From contig NC_079148.1 in assembly GCF_945859685.1 (NCBI RefSeq), positions 34,049,946-34,113,945 of the forward strand: a DNA stretch of 64,000 nucleotides. The letters run 5' to 3'. A program made the position numbers and the translations under genes. The notes beneath the pieces are model-generated. The model had not been told where the DNA came from. It searched no databases and saw nothing but the letters and a program-made list of their open reading frames with translations. The first letter of the stretch is position 1. Each line of letters opens with the position of its first letter. This document shows, one piece after another, positions 1-12,568 of this stretch. This DNA comes from Eupeodes corollae (taxonomy: Eukaryota > Arthropoda > Insecta > Diptera > Syrphidae).

Positions 1-1206
1 ATTTTTTTAAGGTTTTAATTCTAATATAAATAATTTTTGGATTTTTCTAAGAGCATTATTTAGTTAACAACAATCCAACTGACTGTTGGATTTTTTTTTT
101 AAACTTTTTGTGCCATCTAATTTATTAATTATAAGTTTGAAGTCAATATCTTTAATTTTTGAAAAGGTATTGGAGACAAAAATCTTTTTTTACCAAATTG
201 TCTAAGTATTTATGTTTTTGTTTTCAATTCTATGTAAAAACCCCATGCTTCGTTTTTTCTTAAAATTTTACTGAATATCGAAAATGCAACCCATTTTAGT
301 ATACAATTATTTTGAAGGTAAAATAATTTTAAGTTCGTAAAATATTTGAGGTGGCAAATACAGTTAATAAATTAATTGAATTGAGATATGAAAAAACGGA
401 CTGTTGGATTTTTATATAAAAATTACTGAATATCGAAAACAATATTTTCTGTGAAATAAAATAAGTTTGAAGCCAATATTTTTAATTTTTGAAAAGCTAT
501 TTGATACGAAAGTAAATTTTTACCAACTTTTAGTATTGTTTTTTTTTAGAGTTTTATTTTTTGTAAAAAAATGTCAACTCGTTTTTTTTTGAAAACTTTA
601 TCGAATGTTGAAAACATTATTTTTTATAAGATAAAATTAGTTTGAAGCCAATATTTCAAAGTTTTGAAAAGATATTTGAGTCGAAAATCAATTTTTACCA
701 ACTTTTGTTAAATTTGTTTTTAGGTTTTTAATTGTTTGTACAAAAACTATCGATTCGATTTTTTTCAAAATTGCACTGAATATTAACAACAACATTTTTT
801 TGAAAGATAAAAGTAGTTTAAAGCCAATATCTGCAATTTTTGAAAAGATATTCGAGTTGAAAAGCAGTTTTTACCAACTTTTATACATGTTTTTTTAGGT
901 TTTTATTTTTTGTAAAAAATACTGTCAATTCGATTTTTCTCAACATTTTTCAGAATGTTGAAAACAATATTTCTTATAAGATAAAATATGTTTGAAGCTT
1001 AAATTTCAAGTTTTTGAAAAGATATTTGAATCGATATTAAATTTTTACCAACTTTGAGTATTGTTTTTTTTAGATTTTTATTTTTTATAAAAAAACTGTA
1101 AATTCGATTTTTCTCAAAATTTTATCAGATGTTATTCTGTGTTCCACAAAATGGTTTTGGAGATGAAATCATATTTCATTATTCATTACTTTTTTCAAAA
1201 AATATA

Positions 1207-2482
1207 AAGGGTGTCCCAAAATTAACGCAAGATTTGAATTTGCCGCCATTTGTGCAGTAAAGTTTGGCAACCCTGAAAAAAAGCAATTTGACAGCTAACA
1301 GTATAGGGTTATTAAAAATGGAGCGTTACACGAAAGAACAACGTGTCTTTATTATTAAAGAACATTTCAAAAATAGTGAAAGCTTGGCGGCTGCAGTTCG
1401 AAAATTTCATACAAAATATGGTCGGAATAGTGTTTTAACTTCGTCAACTGTGAAGAGATTAATTGATTCGTTATAGACGCCAAACACACTGGTCGTCCGA
1501 GAACAAGCCGTTCAAATGTGAATGTCGAAGCAGTGCGTGAGAGTGTTGCTGACAATCCAGGAACCTCAATTCGACGTCGTGGACAATAATTGCAAACCTC
1601 TCTACAGCGTATACTCACCACAGATCTGTGTCTTCATGCTTAAAAAATTCAATTAAAACAGCAATTGAAGCCTAATGACCATGGACAGAGAAGAGAGTTC
1701 GTTGAATGGATTATTGAACATCAACAAATGGACCCTGATTTTTCGAGCAAAATCATCCTAAGCGATTAAGCACATTTTCATCTTGATGGCTTTGTCAATC
1801 GCCAAAATTGCCGCATTTGGGGTTCGGAGAACCCACATGTGATTGTCGAAAAACAAATGCATCCACAACGCTTGACTGTATGGTGTGGATTTTGGGCTGG
1901 AGGCATAATTGGGCCATATTTTTTTGAAAATGAAGCTGGCCAAGCAGTGACTGTTACTGGTGCTCGATATCGCGACATGATTACACAGTTCTTTCTGCCA
2001 AAATTGGATGATATTGATGTGTCCAATATGTGGTTTCAACAAGACGGTGGCACATGTCATACATCCCGTGAAACAATTCAATTACTGCATGAGGCATTTC
2101 CAGGTCGTGTATACTCTCTCGTTTCGGTGATCAAAATTGGCCTCCTAGATCGTGTGATTTAACACCATTAGACTTCTTTTTATGGGGTTATTTAAAATCA
2201 CAAGTCTTTGTCAACAAGCCCACAACCACCCGTGCATTAAAGGAGGAGATTCAACGCTGCATCAACGAAATTCAGCCACATTTATGTAGAATGGTCATGG
2301 AAAATTTCAACAAAAGACTGCGCATGTGCATGCAAAGCCGTGGAGGCAATTTTTACTATGTGTTATTCCATACATAACCCTATCCTATGTACTTTACGAG
2401 TCAATAAAAATATAACTATCAAAAGACTAAAAACGGCGTTTTCTATTTAATTCAAATCTTGCGTTAATTTTGGGACACCTTT
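1207..2482 (+). mobile_element. Nearly full-length Tc1/mariner-superfamily transposon with TIRs and TA target site
   Basis: The ends are inverted repeats of about 33 bp with one mismatch; both contain GGTGTCCCAAAATTAACGC. TA dinucleotides flank the element at 1205-1206 and 2483-2484, as expected for Tc1/mariner insertion. Length is 1276 bp. It carries a broken transposase (separate entry) and sits inside copy 1 of the 172-bp-unit repeat, so it is younger than that copy. The near-identical TIRs suggest fairly recent activity. Confidence 0.9.
1318..2377 (+). pseudogene. Mariner-type transposase, DD41D-like, with frameshifts and stops
   Basis: The reading starts at the ATG at 1318 (MERYTKEQRVFIIKEHF...), an N-terminal helix-turn-helix region. 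It continues in pieces through the first catalytic block (HLDGFVNRQNCRIW, near 1775-1820), TVWCGFWAGGIIGPYF, and the second aspartate in WFQQDGGTCHTS (near 2035). After a frame change comes CDLTPLDFFLWG (near 2150-2185), and the frame ends at a TAA at 2375-2377. From the QQDG aspartate to the last aspartate there appear to be 41 residues, which fits the DD41D (rosa-like) lineage of mariners; that subfamily call is an inference. Lesions include a frameshift near 1472, a stop just after the first catalytic aspartate (1768) and a frameshift near 2130, so the protein cannot be functional. Confidence 0.85.
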
Positions 2483-2882
2483 TACTTATTTGATATCACG
2501 TTACAATATATTATAGAAAATTTAATTCAAGTCTCTAGCGTTTTTGGTTCGTAAGATATTAAGGGTCAACCAAAATGTTCACCTTTTTTCAAACTGCTAT
2601 GGTAAAAAAAACCACGCAAGGCTCTCAACCTTTCTGCATCTTTCTGCCTCATTATCTGTATAACAAAATTTATTTGAAATCGATATCTCTTCTGGTTTTT
2701 GAGCTATTGACGACGAAAAAACGTCGCAAACGTACGGACGTACAAACGTACGTACACACACACGCACAGACATCTTTCTAAAAATCTTTTATTTCGACTC
2801 TAGGGACCTTGAAACGTCGAGAAATGTCAAAATTTTCAATTTGACAAATCGGACCCATTACAATAACTACCTATGGGAAGTT

Positions 2883-5800
2883 AATAATAAACGAAATCGA
2901 AGTCGCTGGCATTATGGGTTTGTGATATATTTTGGGTCAACCAAAATTTTCATTGTAATGGTAAAAACCGCCCTCTTCGATTAGCTTAAACATCCCAGCA
3001 TCTTTTTTTCATTTCTTATTTTGTTTATAAATTGCTCGTTAATTTCCTTACAACTCATACCAGTTTCGTGTGACATTTTAATATTCATATTTTTAAATTG
3101 AAAATCTTACTTGATAGAGGACGAAAAAAGGTGTTTCAAGTGAATACTTATAATGTCTTCCAATTAAAATTTAAAACTCTGTTTGAAGCGGCCTTTTAAG
3201 TAATTTAAAACTTGACACTTTAAGGTTACATTTTCTAAAAGTATAGATCTTTTTTCTAATACTGCAAAAAATTTTAGCAACGCTTACAAAATGAAAAATT
3301 GTGTAAACTTCAACAAATTATGCAGACAGTCTTATTAACGTTTGTATTTATAGCACTGTGTTGTTGTTTGCATTCATTAAGGAAATTTCTGAAAATTCCT
3401 CTTTACACGTTATGATGGTATTATCCAAAGTATACGAATTAAATTTGAAATCGATATCTTTACTCATTTGTAAGGTATAGAAAAAAATGTTAAATGAATA
3501 CACGCACATAACAACGTAATATTGTTCATACATATATAAAAACACTTTTTATTCAACAAATCACCTCATGATTAAAATAATGTGAAAGACATCAGGAGTT
3601 AAAAAAATAAATACTTGAAAAATTCGTTTGTCCAAAATTAAATCCGTATTTTATGTAACATGTAGGGATATATCGATTTAAAAATGCTTAATGTCTTTAA
3701 ATTGTTTCTTAAAATCCGTTGAACTATTTTTGACGAAAATCTGCAAAAAAAACATTTGCATCTTAATTATAAATCAAATGTGTAGTTCAAATAATCAAAC
3801 ACAAAATCAAAACAAAAATTTAAATTTACATAGGAGAGAAATGAGATTTCGTTTCCCCCGATGCTCTAATTCATTACGACATCGTGCACGTGTAAAATAT
3901 TTTCTTCGACTCTTATATGAAAAAAAAAAAAAGAACACGTGTTGGTATTAAATTTGAATTCAAAAAATATTACCATACATAGGATCAAAGGAATAATTCT
4001 GTTAATTTAAAAACCCAAAATAAAGAAAAAATCATTTGAATGCATACAATTTTGTATTAAAAGAAAAAGACATACAAAGACCTACTCCAGAAATCTTCAA
4101 AAACACCAAACATAAACATCTTCTGAAACAATAAAATACGAACAAAAAATTCAAATTCGATTTACTATAAACACTATAAGAAACAAATCCATGCTATCAA
4201 CAACACGCATAAGTCCCAGAGAGATTCCTCATGTATGATATTTATTCACACTCAAAACCCTTCAGATAACCCTTCTTAGCTTTTACTCGAAAGTAAAATA
4301 AAAAAAGCAAAACCCTAAACAAACTGCCACTTGGTCGAAAATTCCAATAGAATTGGAAAATTTTATTATTTTCAGTCACAAGTTCATCCCTTCAAGGAAC
4401 CTCTCACATCATTAGTATTCTTTAAGAAGTGGTAAACTTATCACAAAACTTTATGAACAGAAAGGTTATTCTCACAATAAAGTATTGTAACTTTTTCGTA
4501 CGAAGAAATTCATAAGAAATAGAAAATAAAAATATCTAATTTCGATATCATTAAGTGCTCGGTATCCGTACAATATCGAAAGTGCTGCAAGTATATTTCA
4601 AGCTCAAGTGCCTCTGTGGTTATGGTCAAAAGTATAAACTCGTAAAATTTCAGACGATCCAAGTGGTAATTAAACCAGCGAACCAACGCAACCCAACTCA
4701 ACAACGACGTCGACGACGATAGATTTTTATTAGACACTTATATCGGCCATAAACATTTCACCGATTTGCCGCTATTTCAATGTGATACATGCCGGGAGGA
4801 GGGGAGGATATAGTATGCCAAATGATCTGTGCGGTTAATATTTTCACACAAATATATTTTCACATAAAGGACATCTATTTCTTTATATTTTTGCTAAAAA
4901 TATTAATCAGTGTTAGGTTTGTAAGGGCATTTGGCAAACAAATCCTTTTTCGTGAGCTCTCGAACATTAATTCGAATTAAAATTTGAATATTTTATCGAA
5001 ACTTCGGTGAGAGTGTTTGTTTGGGTGGGTAAGTGGGTGAAAAAGGAAGCAGAATACTGATTTAAGTGTCCATATTTTCAACTTAAGTATCCTTGCTTTC
5101 CGCAGCAAAGAAGAGACTCCCAGGAAAGAGGAAAGATGGTGAGATAGGATATAGAGAGGTTGCCATCGACATATGGAGAGGATTTGTTGTGTGTAATGGT
5201 ATTTTAGTAGCCTTTCACGCAACATTAGGGACTATTAAATGTTTCCAAGCCATTTGACCATGTGAGTGGTTTTACAAAAAAAAAAAGGGCGAGAAAACTC
5301 TACTTGACACCAGTTGCTTCAATCTGTACACACGAAGTAATATGAAAATGAGAACAGTAATGGTTTTTGAGAGTTTTATTCAACTTTATTTAGATATTTG
5401 TTTTTGCATTGGAAGAGTATTTACACCATGGTTTTAGAAAACACTTTATATTCTTTGAGTTACTCAAATAAAATGTTGCTTAAAACTTTGAATCTTTATG
5501 AAAACATAATAAGGATATGAAATTTTAATGGATTTTCTATTGGATTAATATGCCCTTAAAGTTTTAAGTAGAATCGCAATATAAAAAATATGTCTCCTCT
5601 TTAAAAAAAGAAGTATATCATATTGATATAAAAAACGAGTATTTTTCCAGAAAAAATATTAGATATTTTTTCATTAGAAGGAGTAAGGAGTAAATAACCG
5701 CAAAGGCTATTGTTGCAGCAACATATACTTTTTATGAAATTTATTATGACTATTTCGCATATTTGCGGTTTTACGTCCTCGATAACTTCAGGAAATATAA

Positions 5801-6002
5801 TTTATTGTTTTCAATGTTTGTGAAGCATTTTCAAAAACCTTATCTTACAAGTGGTTCCAAAAAAAAGATCTGAAAGTATTATATTACGAAATGTCGGTAG
5901 GCGTTGTGTGTGTTGACCTCTTCGAGAAATAACACGATAGGGACACTTTTCTTGCCAAATTGTCTTGCCCTTCTATATCTTCCTACTCCAGCCATAAAAA
6001 AA
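2883..6002. other. AT-rich intergenic DNA, no gene seen
   Basis: I find no exon-like reading frame or known motif. At about 2890-2975 there is a diverged fragment resembling part of the neighbouring repeat (a GTGATATATTTTGGGTCAACC-like stretch followed by ATGGTAAAAACC). The rest is unique-looking AT-rich DNA. Short open frames at 3691-3951 and 4789-4980 have low-complexity composition and are not supported. Confidence 0.6.
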
Positions 6003-6727
6003 GAGGCTGGGATGCGACCCACACTGATAACTTCCCAACCCGTCTGTCGATTTGTCTTCCTTAAAAGTTTGTCTATATGTACTCGTATCAATTTTTACCA
6101 AATTCGCGTACTATTTTGTGTAGATTTTATTTTTTATGAAAAATCGGACTGTTGGTATACAAATTACTGAATATCGAAAACAATATTTTCTGTGAAATAA
6201 AATAAGTTTGAAGCCAATATTTTTAATTTTTGAAAAGCTATTTGAGTCGAAAGTAAATTTTTACCAATTTTTAGTATTGTTTTTTTTTAGAGTTTTATTT
6301 TTTGTAAAAAATCCTTTTAATTGGAAAACAGTATTTCTTATAAGATTAAATTAGTTTAAAGCCAATATTTCAAATTTTTAAAAGATATTTGAGCCGAAAA
6401 TAATTTTTTACCAACTTTTGTTATTTTTTTTTCGGCTTTTAATATTTTGTAAAAAAAACTGTCAATTCGATTTTTTCCAAAAATTTACTGAATGTTGACA
6501 ACAATATTTTTTGAAAGATAAAAGTAAATTAAAGCCAATAGCTCAAAGTTTTGAAAAGATATTCGAGTCGAAAATCAATTTTTGCCAACTTTTATTAATT
6601 TTTTTTAGGTTTTTATTTTTTGTAAGAAAAACTGTCAATTCGATTTTTCTCAACATTTTTCAGAATGTTAAAAACAATATTTCTTATAAAATAAAATAAG
6701 TTTGAAGCCTAAATTTCAAGTTTTTAC

Positions 6728-7412
6728 ATTACATTACATTACATTTCACACTACTATGCACATAAATGTGCAGAGTAGAGAACACAGCACCTTGAGCAAC
6801 TAAGGCTATGTAAGGTGATAACAACACAAGACATTAATACAAGACAGAAGGACAGAAGAGAAAGAACAACAGAAAGAAAGAACACATGACAACAGCACGC
6901 GGTAGGTTTCGAGACAGTCCCCCATCTTTCTACTAACCACGCTCACTGATGCTTGATTTCGGTGATCGATGGGAACCGAAGCTTTTTTTTTTTTTTTTAT
7001 AATTCATTTTTATTAATTCATTCTTAAACCTATCTTAAAGCTAGACAAAAATTCATAAAACTAGCCTAATTATCCATAACTTACAACTAACTTAATGGTC
7101 CCATACGGATACTCTAAGTTAAAATATAACACTTAAAACTAATGCCTTTCGGCCCTAAGATCTATTTTACTTCATTTAAATTTAATTTCATTTATTTTTG
7201 TATTTATTAGAAAATTTGAACAAAAAACTGATATCAATATCCTTTTTTTATTTATTTTTACTTACAAACTACTTAAAGTTAGGTCCTTAAATAAAACTTA
7301 AAACTAACTTAAACTACCTATTCTACCTATAAACTACTTAAAACTAGAACAATCACAGCAGCAAATCTAACGTTTTCGTTTTTATATTTTATTGTCTTTT
7401 TTGTACGTTTTT

Positions 7413-7444
<32 letters not shown>

Positions 7445-7889
7445 TATATTCCATGTTTTTTTTTTAATTTCTTTAGTTTTTTTTTTTGTTTGTATTTTTT
7501 TTTGTGCCACCATGCCTATTCTACTTAAAACTAAACCCTAAAACTATAAAACAAGTATGTAAGCCGGCCAAGGCTTAAAACCCCATCCCGACTACCCACT
7601 ATCAAGTGCCGATTGAAGCCACCAAAACTGGTTCTCCTGCTTCACCCTATCAGTTCGGTCCCGCTCGGACACAGCCCTACTGAACCGGAGGAGCTCTGCT
7701 CCGCCTTGTGCCATGACGTCCCGATTGTACAGGAGTCGCCTTTCCACGGTTCTTCGTCTGACGTGGTAGATTAACGGAACTGCCAATCTATCCTGTATCA
7801 GACCGCATTTGTCTAAAAAGAGGAATGCCTCTGGTGGAATGAACCTGCTCAAGCGTGCCGGGAACCGAAGCTATATCAGTGACTAGGCC
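6728..7889 (-). repeat. 5S rRNA-derived SINE (SINE3-like), split by a LINE insertion
   Basis: On the - strand, the sequence from 7889 toward 6890 resembles 5S rRNA over roughly 100 nt. It contains GATCACCGAAATCAAGC (5S internal promoter A-box region), GTGGTTAGTA, AGATGGGGGAC (C-box region) and ACCGCGTGCTGTTG, in the 5S order. A non-5S body follows, and the 3' end is a pentanucleotide tail of four AATGT units (ACATT on the + strand, 6728-6747). This is the structure of a pol III SINE whose head is 5S rRNA. A LINE at 6984-7859 is inserted within the 5S head with a 13-bp duplication. No clear target duplication of the SINE itself was found. Confidence 0.8.
6984..7859 (-). mobile_element. 5'-truncated non-LTR retrotransposon (LINE), 3' end only
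   Basis: The left edge is a T-run, that is a poly(A) tail on the - strand. The insertion is bounded by the 13-bp duplication GGGAACCGAAGCT at 6971-6983 and 7860-7872, proof of target-primed insertion. The - strand frame 7592-7852 encodes the last residues of a reverse-transcriptase polyprotein (RFIPPEAFLFLDK, QFWWLQSALDSG*). It is followed by a 3' UTR rich in poly-T and simple sequence. The same protein end and 3' UTR recur at 42110-43730, so these are two copies of one family. Confidence 0.9.
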
Positions 7890-8275
7890 GTCAATTCGAT
7901 TTTTCTCAAAATTTTATCAGATGTCAAAAACATTATTCTTCGTTACACAAAATTGTTTTGGAGATGAAATCATATTTTAGTCATAAAATTTTGGAGGCGA
8001 CAAATTTTTTTACTACTGTTTTCGTCCATCGCACAAAAACAGTAGGTATATCGACTTCAAATAAATGTTGCTATACAAAAAATGATGCAGAAAGATACAG
8101 AAAGGACTCTCAAAAAAATTGAGTGACTTGTTTTTGACCATAGCAATTTAAAAAAAAGGTGAACATTTTGATTAACCCAAAATATCTCACGAACCAATTA
8201 CGCTATGATATTTTATGGAAAGAAATCCAATTAACGGTTTTTTATAAATCAAAAAAAAAAATACTAGTCACCTCG

Positions 8276-11127
8276 AATATTTAATGAAGTCCTTAGTTTT
8301 GGAAAGCAGGGAAAAAATTATTGCAGGGAACAAATCATAAAAATCCATCGCGACGTTTTTCAGAAAATTTTAATTTTCGATTTTTAAACAACAAAAAATG
8401 AATGGGGACTGCTAGTTCTATAACTCTCGCTTGAAGTTTTTTACGAACCCAAAACTTTCCGTGCAGTTCCTATATACCTAATTTTTCATGGTTTCTAAAC
8501 AAAAATCATTCATACAAATAATTAAGGATTTAAAAATTTATTGCAACTGTTTTTGGATTTTTCCAAACTAAATACGACAATCTTACTTATTATCGTTTTG
8601 ATGCCTTAAGGCTTTCTGTTGTGGAATGCCTTATTTATAATAACAGCTTCATTCATTCACATCACTTACTTGTCCCATCAGCTCAAATGTGTTCAACACT
8701 TTTAATACTGTCCGACAAATAGTGTTACTATACTTTGACCCAAAAGTGCTTGCGTTTTGCAAAACAGTCACAGCAAAAGTTTCACTATATGTTTAATGAC
8801 AATTACAATTCTAGTGCGTTGTTTAATGGCTTTTCAAAATAAAACTTCATGTTAAAAAATCCCTTAAGTTTGATGAGAATTAATTTGCTTAAAAGCACTA
8901 CGTACCAAACAACAAATAAACCATGGTTAAACCTGCTTAAAGATTTGAAGGTAAGATTTTGGAGTAACTATCACCAAAGTGACACAAATTTGGTCTTTAA
9001 TACCGTAGAAATTGTCAAATATACTCTTTTATCAGTTATACACACCAGTGTTATAAAAAGCTGGACCTTAAGAATCAGAAACGCAGTACAAAAGAATTTT
9101 AAAAATTTAAATACTGCCATCTAGTGCTCCAAATAACGTTTAACAAGAGGCTTTAAAATAAACATAATTATCTGTATTCTATTTTTGTGACGTATTAGAA
9201 TATTACACATTTGTACAACTTTCTCATCCTTATTTGAAAACCTCTCATGTGACATACACAAGCTCCTACTTATGTATGCATAATGTGTATCCTTTTTCAC
9301 TGAAGTTCAAAACACAAACACAAATATTTTCTAAAATAATATTATTTCTAATTGATTTTCATATATGTACTGCATATTTAAATGAGCCATTTATTATAAA
9401 TAAAATAAAACGCTGACAAATCCCTATGACTAAGGCTTCAATCATAGAATTTGTTTTTGTTTTGTATTCAAAGACTGATTCTTTGATATTTTCTGTAAGT
9501 CTTATGGACATTTGCATAAAATCATGAAGATAAAATCAAAAATTAACATACATACATAGGGACTTTTGTGTTTTCAAAATAAGAGTATTCGTAGAATATT
9601 TTCAACTGTTAACTGTGGCGTATACGTAATGTTTTTTTTTAATCAAACTCATTTTTTAACATTTGTAAAAATCATTATGTAAAATACTTGTACAATATAT
9701 ATTGATAATAGATTCATTTATTCATACAACGACAAACTTTTTTAAATTCGTATTAAAGGCAAATGTGTGTTTTATCGGTGCTGCTTGTACACATTTGTGT
9801 ACGGAAGATGACGCATTAAGAAATTCACTTTACTACAAAAAGAATTCCTAATGCAAAAACTTATATAATCGTATAGGTGAGTTAACTTGAATGAGAACAC
9901 CAAAGGATTAAAAAAGTATAATAATTATATTATAATGTATAGGTACAAAATATACCCTTGAGGTAGTGTTGCAGAAATTTGTTTTGTAATTAATATTCCT
10001 GACTTAACAGATGTAAAAAAAAAGTTCTAATAAACCTTACCTCTGTTATACGAGTGGATTATATGCAAATTTTCTGTAAATGTTTGTAGAAGCCTATACC
10101 TACGTGAGTTAAAAGTTTTTTAAATCCAAAATATAGAAAAGTGATTAAAGACTTTTTTAAGCTTTCTTGTACTGAGAGTTAGGATTTGGAACGTAATATA
10201 AAAACCTGAATATTAAGTTAAATTTAAAATTAATTTAATAAATTAGCAACTCCTTAATCATGTCAGTTACAGATACTTAAACAAATGCCTTTTCTTTTTC
10301 TTTTTTGGCTTCAAAATAAAACAAAACAATATCTTTCGATCATTCGTACGCAACTTTGTTTGTTTTATTATAAACAAAAAAAATAATTAAAATACAACAA
10401 TATTTTGCTGTTGACAGTAGAAACCCTTCAAATTTTTGGATTTTATTCTGTTTGTATTTATATTGATAATCTGGAAATTGGTTTTATTAATTCACGATGA
10501 CCAATCAGCTAGTAAGTATTGGATTTGTTAATTGTAATATTGTTTATATAGTAAAATTGCGTATATACAATTTTAAACCTAAAATAAATATGAACAATTT
10601 GTAAGCAAATTCATACAACCCAGTCATGGTTTTTTGATACTCTTTTATTATTTGTTAAGTGTGGAATATGATGCTGACAAAAATTTGCATTGATTGAATA
10701 AATATACATTCTAGGCACATGGATAATAGAGGTGAAGAGCGTGTGTAAACTGTACAAGTGTACAATCGATATTGGTAGTTAAAAGCTATGAGTGTAAATG
10801 GAATTGTTCGAGTTGTGATGTTTAACATGTTTATGTGAATTTGTCTGATTGAATGCGAAGTTATGATTGCAAATGGAACAGAAGCGGAGCAAGTAGTTTT
10901 TGTTTTAAGTAAGGCTCTATATGTTTGCCTTCTTTAAAAGCCAGTAGTATTTTTCTTTAAATTTTCTATTTACTTTATAAGAAGACGATCCAAAGTGAAC
11001 TTTCTTGTTCAAAAAATGTCTTTAAAACTCCTATAGAAAACCAAAATATTGATCATAATAATTAGCTTTTGAAAAATTAGTATAAAGACAATTATATCTG
11101 AGCCACTTCTTTTTTTTTAATCACAAA
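8276..11127. other. AT-rich intergenic DNA, no gene seen
   Basis: No frame with family motifs, no convincing splice-linked exons and no terminal repeats were recognised. Open frames at 8849-9124 and 9234-9416 are AT-rich and look like chance. Confidence 0.6.
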
Positions 11128-12568
11128 CCAATTATTGTAATGGGTCCGATTTGTCAAATTGAAAATTTTGACATTTCTCGACGTTTCAAGGTCCCTAGAG
11201 TGGAAATAAAAGATTTTTAGAAAGATGTCTGTGCGTGCGTGTGTACGTATGTTCGTACGTCCGTCCGTAAGTCCGTACGTTCGCGACGTTTTTTTCGTCG
11301 TCCATAGCTCAAGAACCAGAAGAGATGTCGATTTCAAATAAATTTTTTTGAATAGATAATAAGGCAGAAAGATGCAGAAAGGGCTCTAAAGAAAATTGCC
11401 TGGGCGGTTTTTTTACCATAGCAGTTTGAGAAAAACGTGTCCATTTTGGCTAACCCTAAATATCTTACGAATCAAAACCGCTAGAGACTTGAATTAAACT
11501 TTATATAATATATTGTAACGTAATCAGAGAATTATATTTTTTGAAAAAAATCCATTCAACGCTTTTTTTTATAAATCAAAAAAACTGAAAAAAAAATTTG
11601 TCACCTCCAAAATTTTACGACTAATAAAAATTTTACGAAAAATAAAGTTTTTGGTATCTGATAAAATTTTATCTTTCAAAAAATATTGTTCTTAACATTC
11701 AGTTAAAGTTTGAAAAAAATCGAATTGACAGTTTTTTTCAAAAAATTAAAAACCCAAAAAAAAATTAACAAAAGTTGGTAAGAAATGATTTTCGACTCAA
11801 ATATCTTTTCAAAAATTTGAGCTAAAAGCTTATAACTAATTTCACTTATAAGAAATATTGTTTTCAACATTAGGACAAATTTTGAGAAAAATCGAATTGA
11901 CGGTTTTTTTACAAAAAATAAAAAACTAAAAAAACATGTATAAAAGCTGGTAAAAATTGATTTTCGACTCAAATATCTTTTCAAAAATTGTAGATATTGT
12001 CTTTAAACTACTTTTATCTTTCAAAAAATATTGTTGTTAACATTCAGTTAAATTTTGAAAAAAATCGAATGGACAGTTTTTGTACAAAAAATTAAAAACC
12101 TACAAAAAATTTAACAAGAGTTGGTAAAAATTGATTTTCGACTACAATATCTTTTCAAAAATTTGAAATATTGGCTTCAAACTAATTTTATCTTATAGGA
12201 ATATTGTTTTCAACATTCGATAACATTTTGAAAAAAAAAATCGAATTGACAGTTTTTTTACAAAAAATGAAACTCTTAAAAAACAATTCTAAAACTTGGT
12301 AAAAATTTACTTTCGACTCAAATAGCATTTCAAAAATTAAAAATATTGGCTTCAAACTTATTTTATTTCACAGAAAATATTGTTGTCGATATTCAGTAAT
12401 TTTTATATAAAAATCCAACAGTCCGCTTTTTCATAAAAAAATAAAATCTACAAAAAATAGTACGCAAATTTGGTAAAAATTGATACGAATACATATAGAC
12501 AAACTTTTAAGCAAGACAAATCGACTGACGGGATGGGAAGTTTTCAGTGTGGGTCGCATCCCAGCCTC
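11128..12568 (+). repeat. Copy 3 of the 172-bp-unit repeat
   Basis: The left module ATTATTGTAATGGGTCCGAT lacks the usual CTTCCCATAGG start. A CGTACGTC-type tract follows near 11235-11285, then the CGACG-T7-CGTCG hairpin, the single-copy part, and an array of AT-rich units. The word AAAATCGAATTGACAG recurs near 11718, 11889, 12061 and 12238, spacing 171-177 bp. The right end is GTGGGTCGCATCCCAGCCTC. It carries no coding sequence. Confidence 0.85.

Larger units (their letters stand above)
1..2882 (-). repeat. Copy 1 of the 172-bp-unit interspersed repeat, cut off by the window edge and split by a mariner element
   Basis: AT-rich imperfect tandem units fill 1-1200. Recurring landmarks are a CTGTCAATTCGATTTTTCTC-like word and a TTTTTACCAACTTT word. 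From about 2485 come the non-tandem part and the end module of the family: a short CGTACG tract near 2735-2760, the word GACCTTGAAACGTCGAGAAA near 2808, and the end CTACCTATGGGAAGTT at 2868-2882. Orientation is opposite to copies at 11, 16.6 and 18.7 kb. The left end lies outside the window. A mariner-type element at 1207-2482 interrupts it. No coding capacity is visible, so it is non-autonomous and of unknown class. Confidence 0.8.
6003..8275 (-). repeat. Copy 2 of the 172-bp-unit repeat, with nested SINE and LINE and an internal inversion
   Basis: It begins with the end module GAGGCTGGGATGCGACCC, followed by tandem AT-rich units to about 6726. It is then interrupted by a 5S-derived SINE carrying a LINE, and resumes near 7889 with GTCAATTCGATTTTTCTC. 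Near 8010 the orientation flips: 8017-8275 reads as the reverse complement of the expected sequence (ATGCAGAAAGATACAGAAAGG, ATCTCACGAACCAA). The junction carries 10-bp inverted arms, CTACTGTTTT and AAAACAGTAG. The other end module (GGGTCCGATTTGTC) is missing. Confidence 0.75.
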
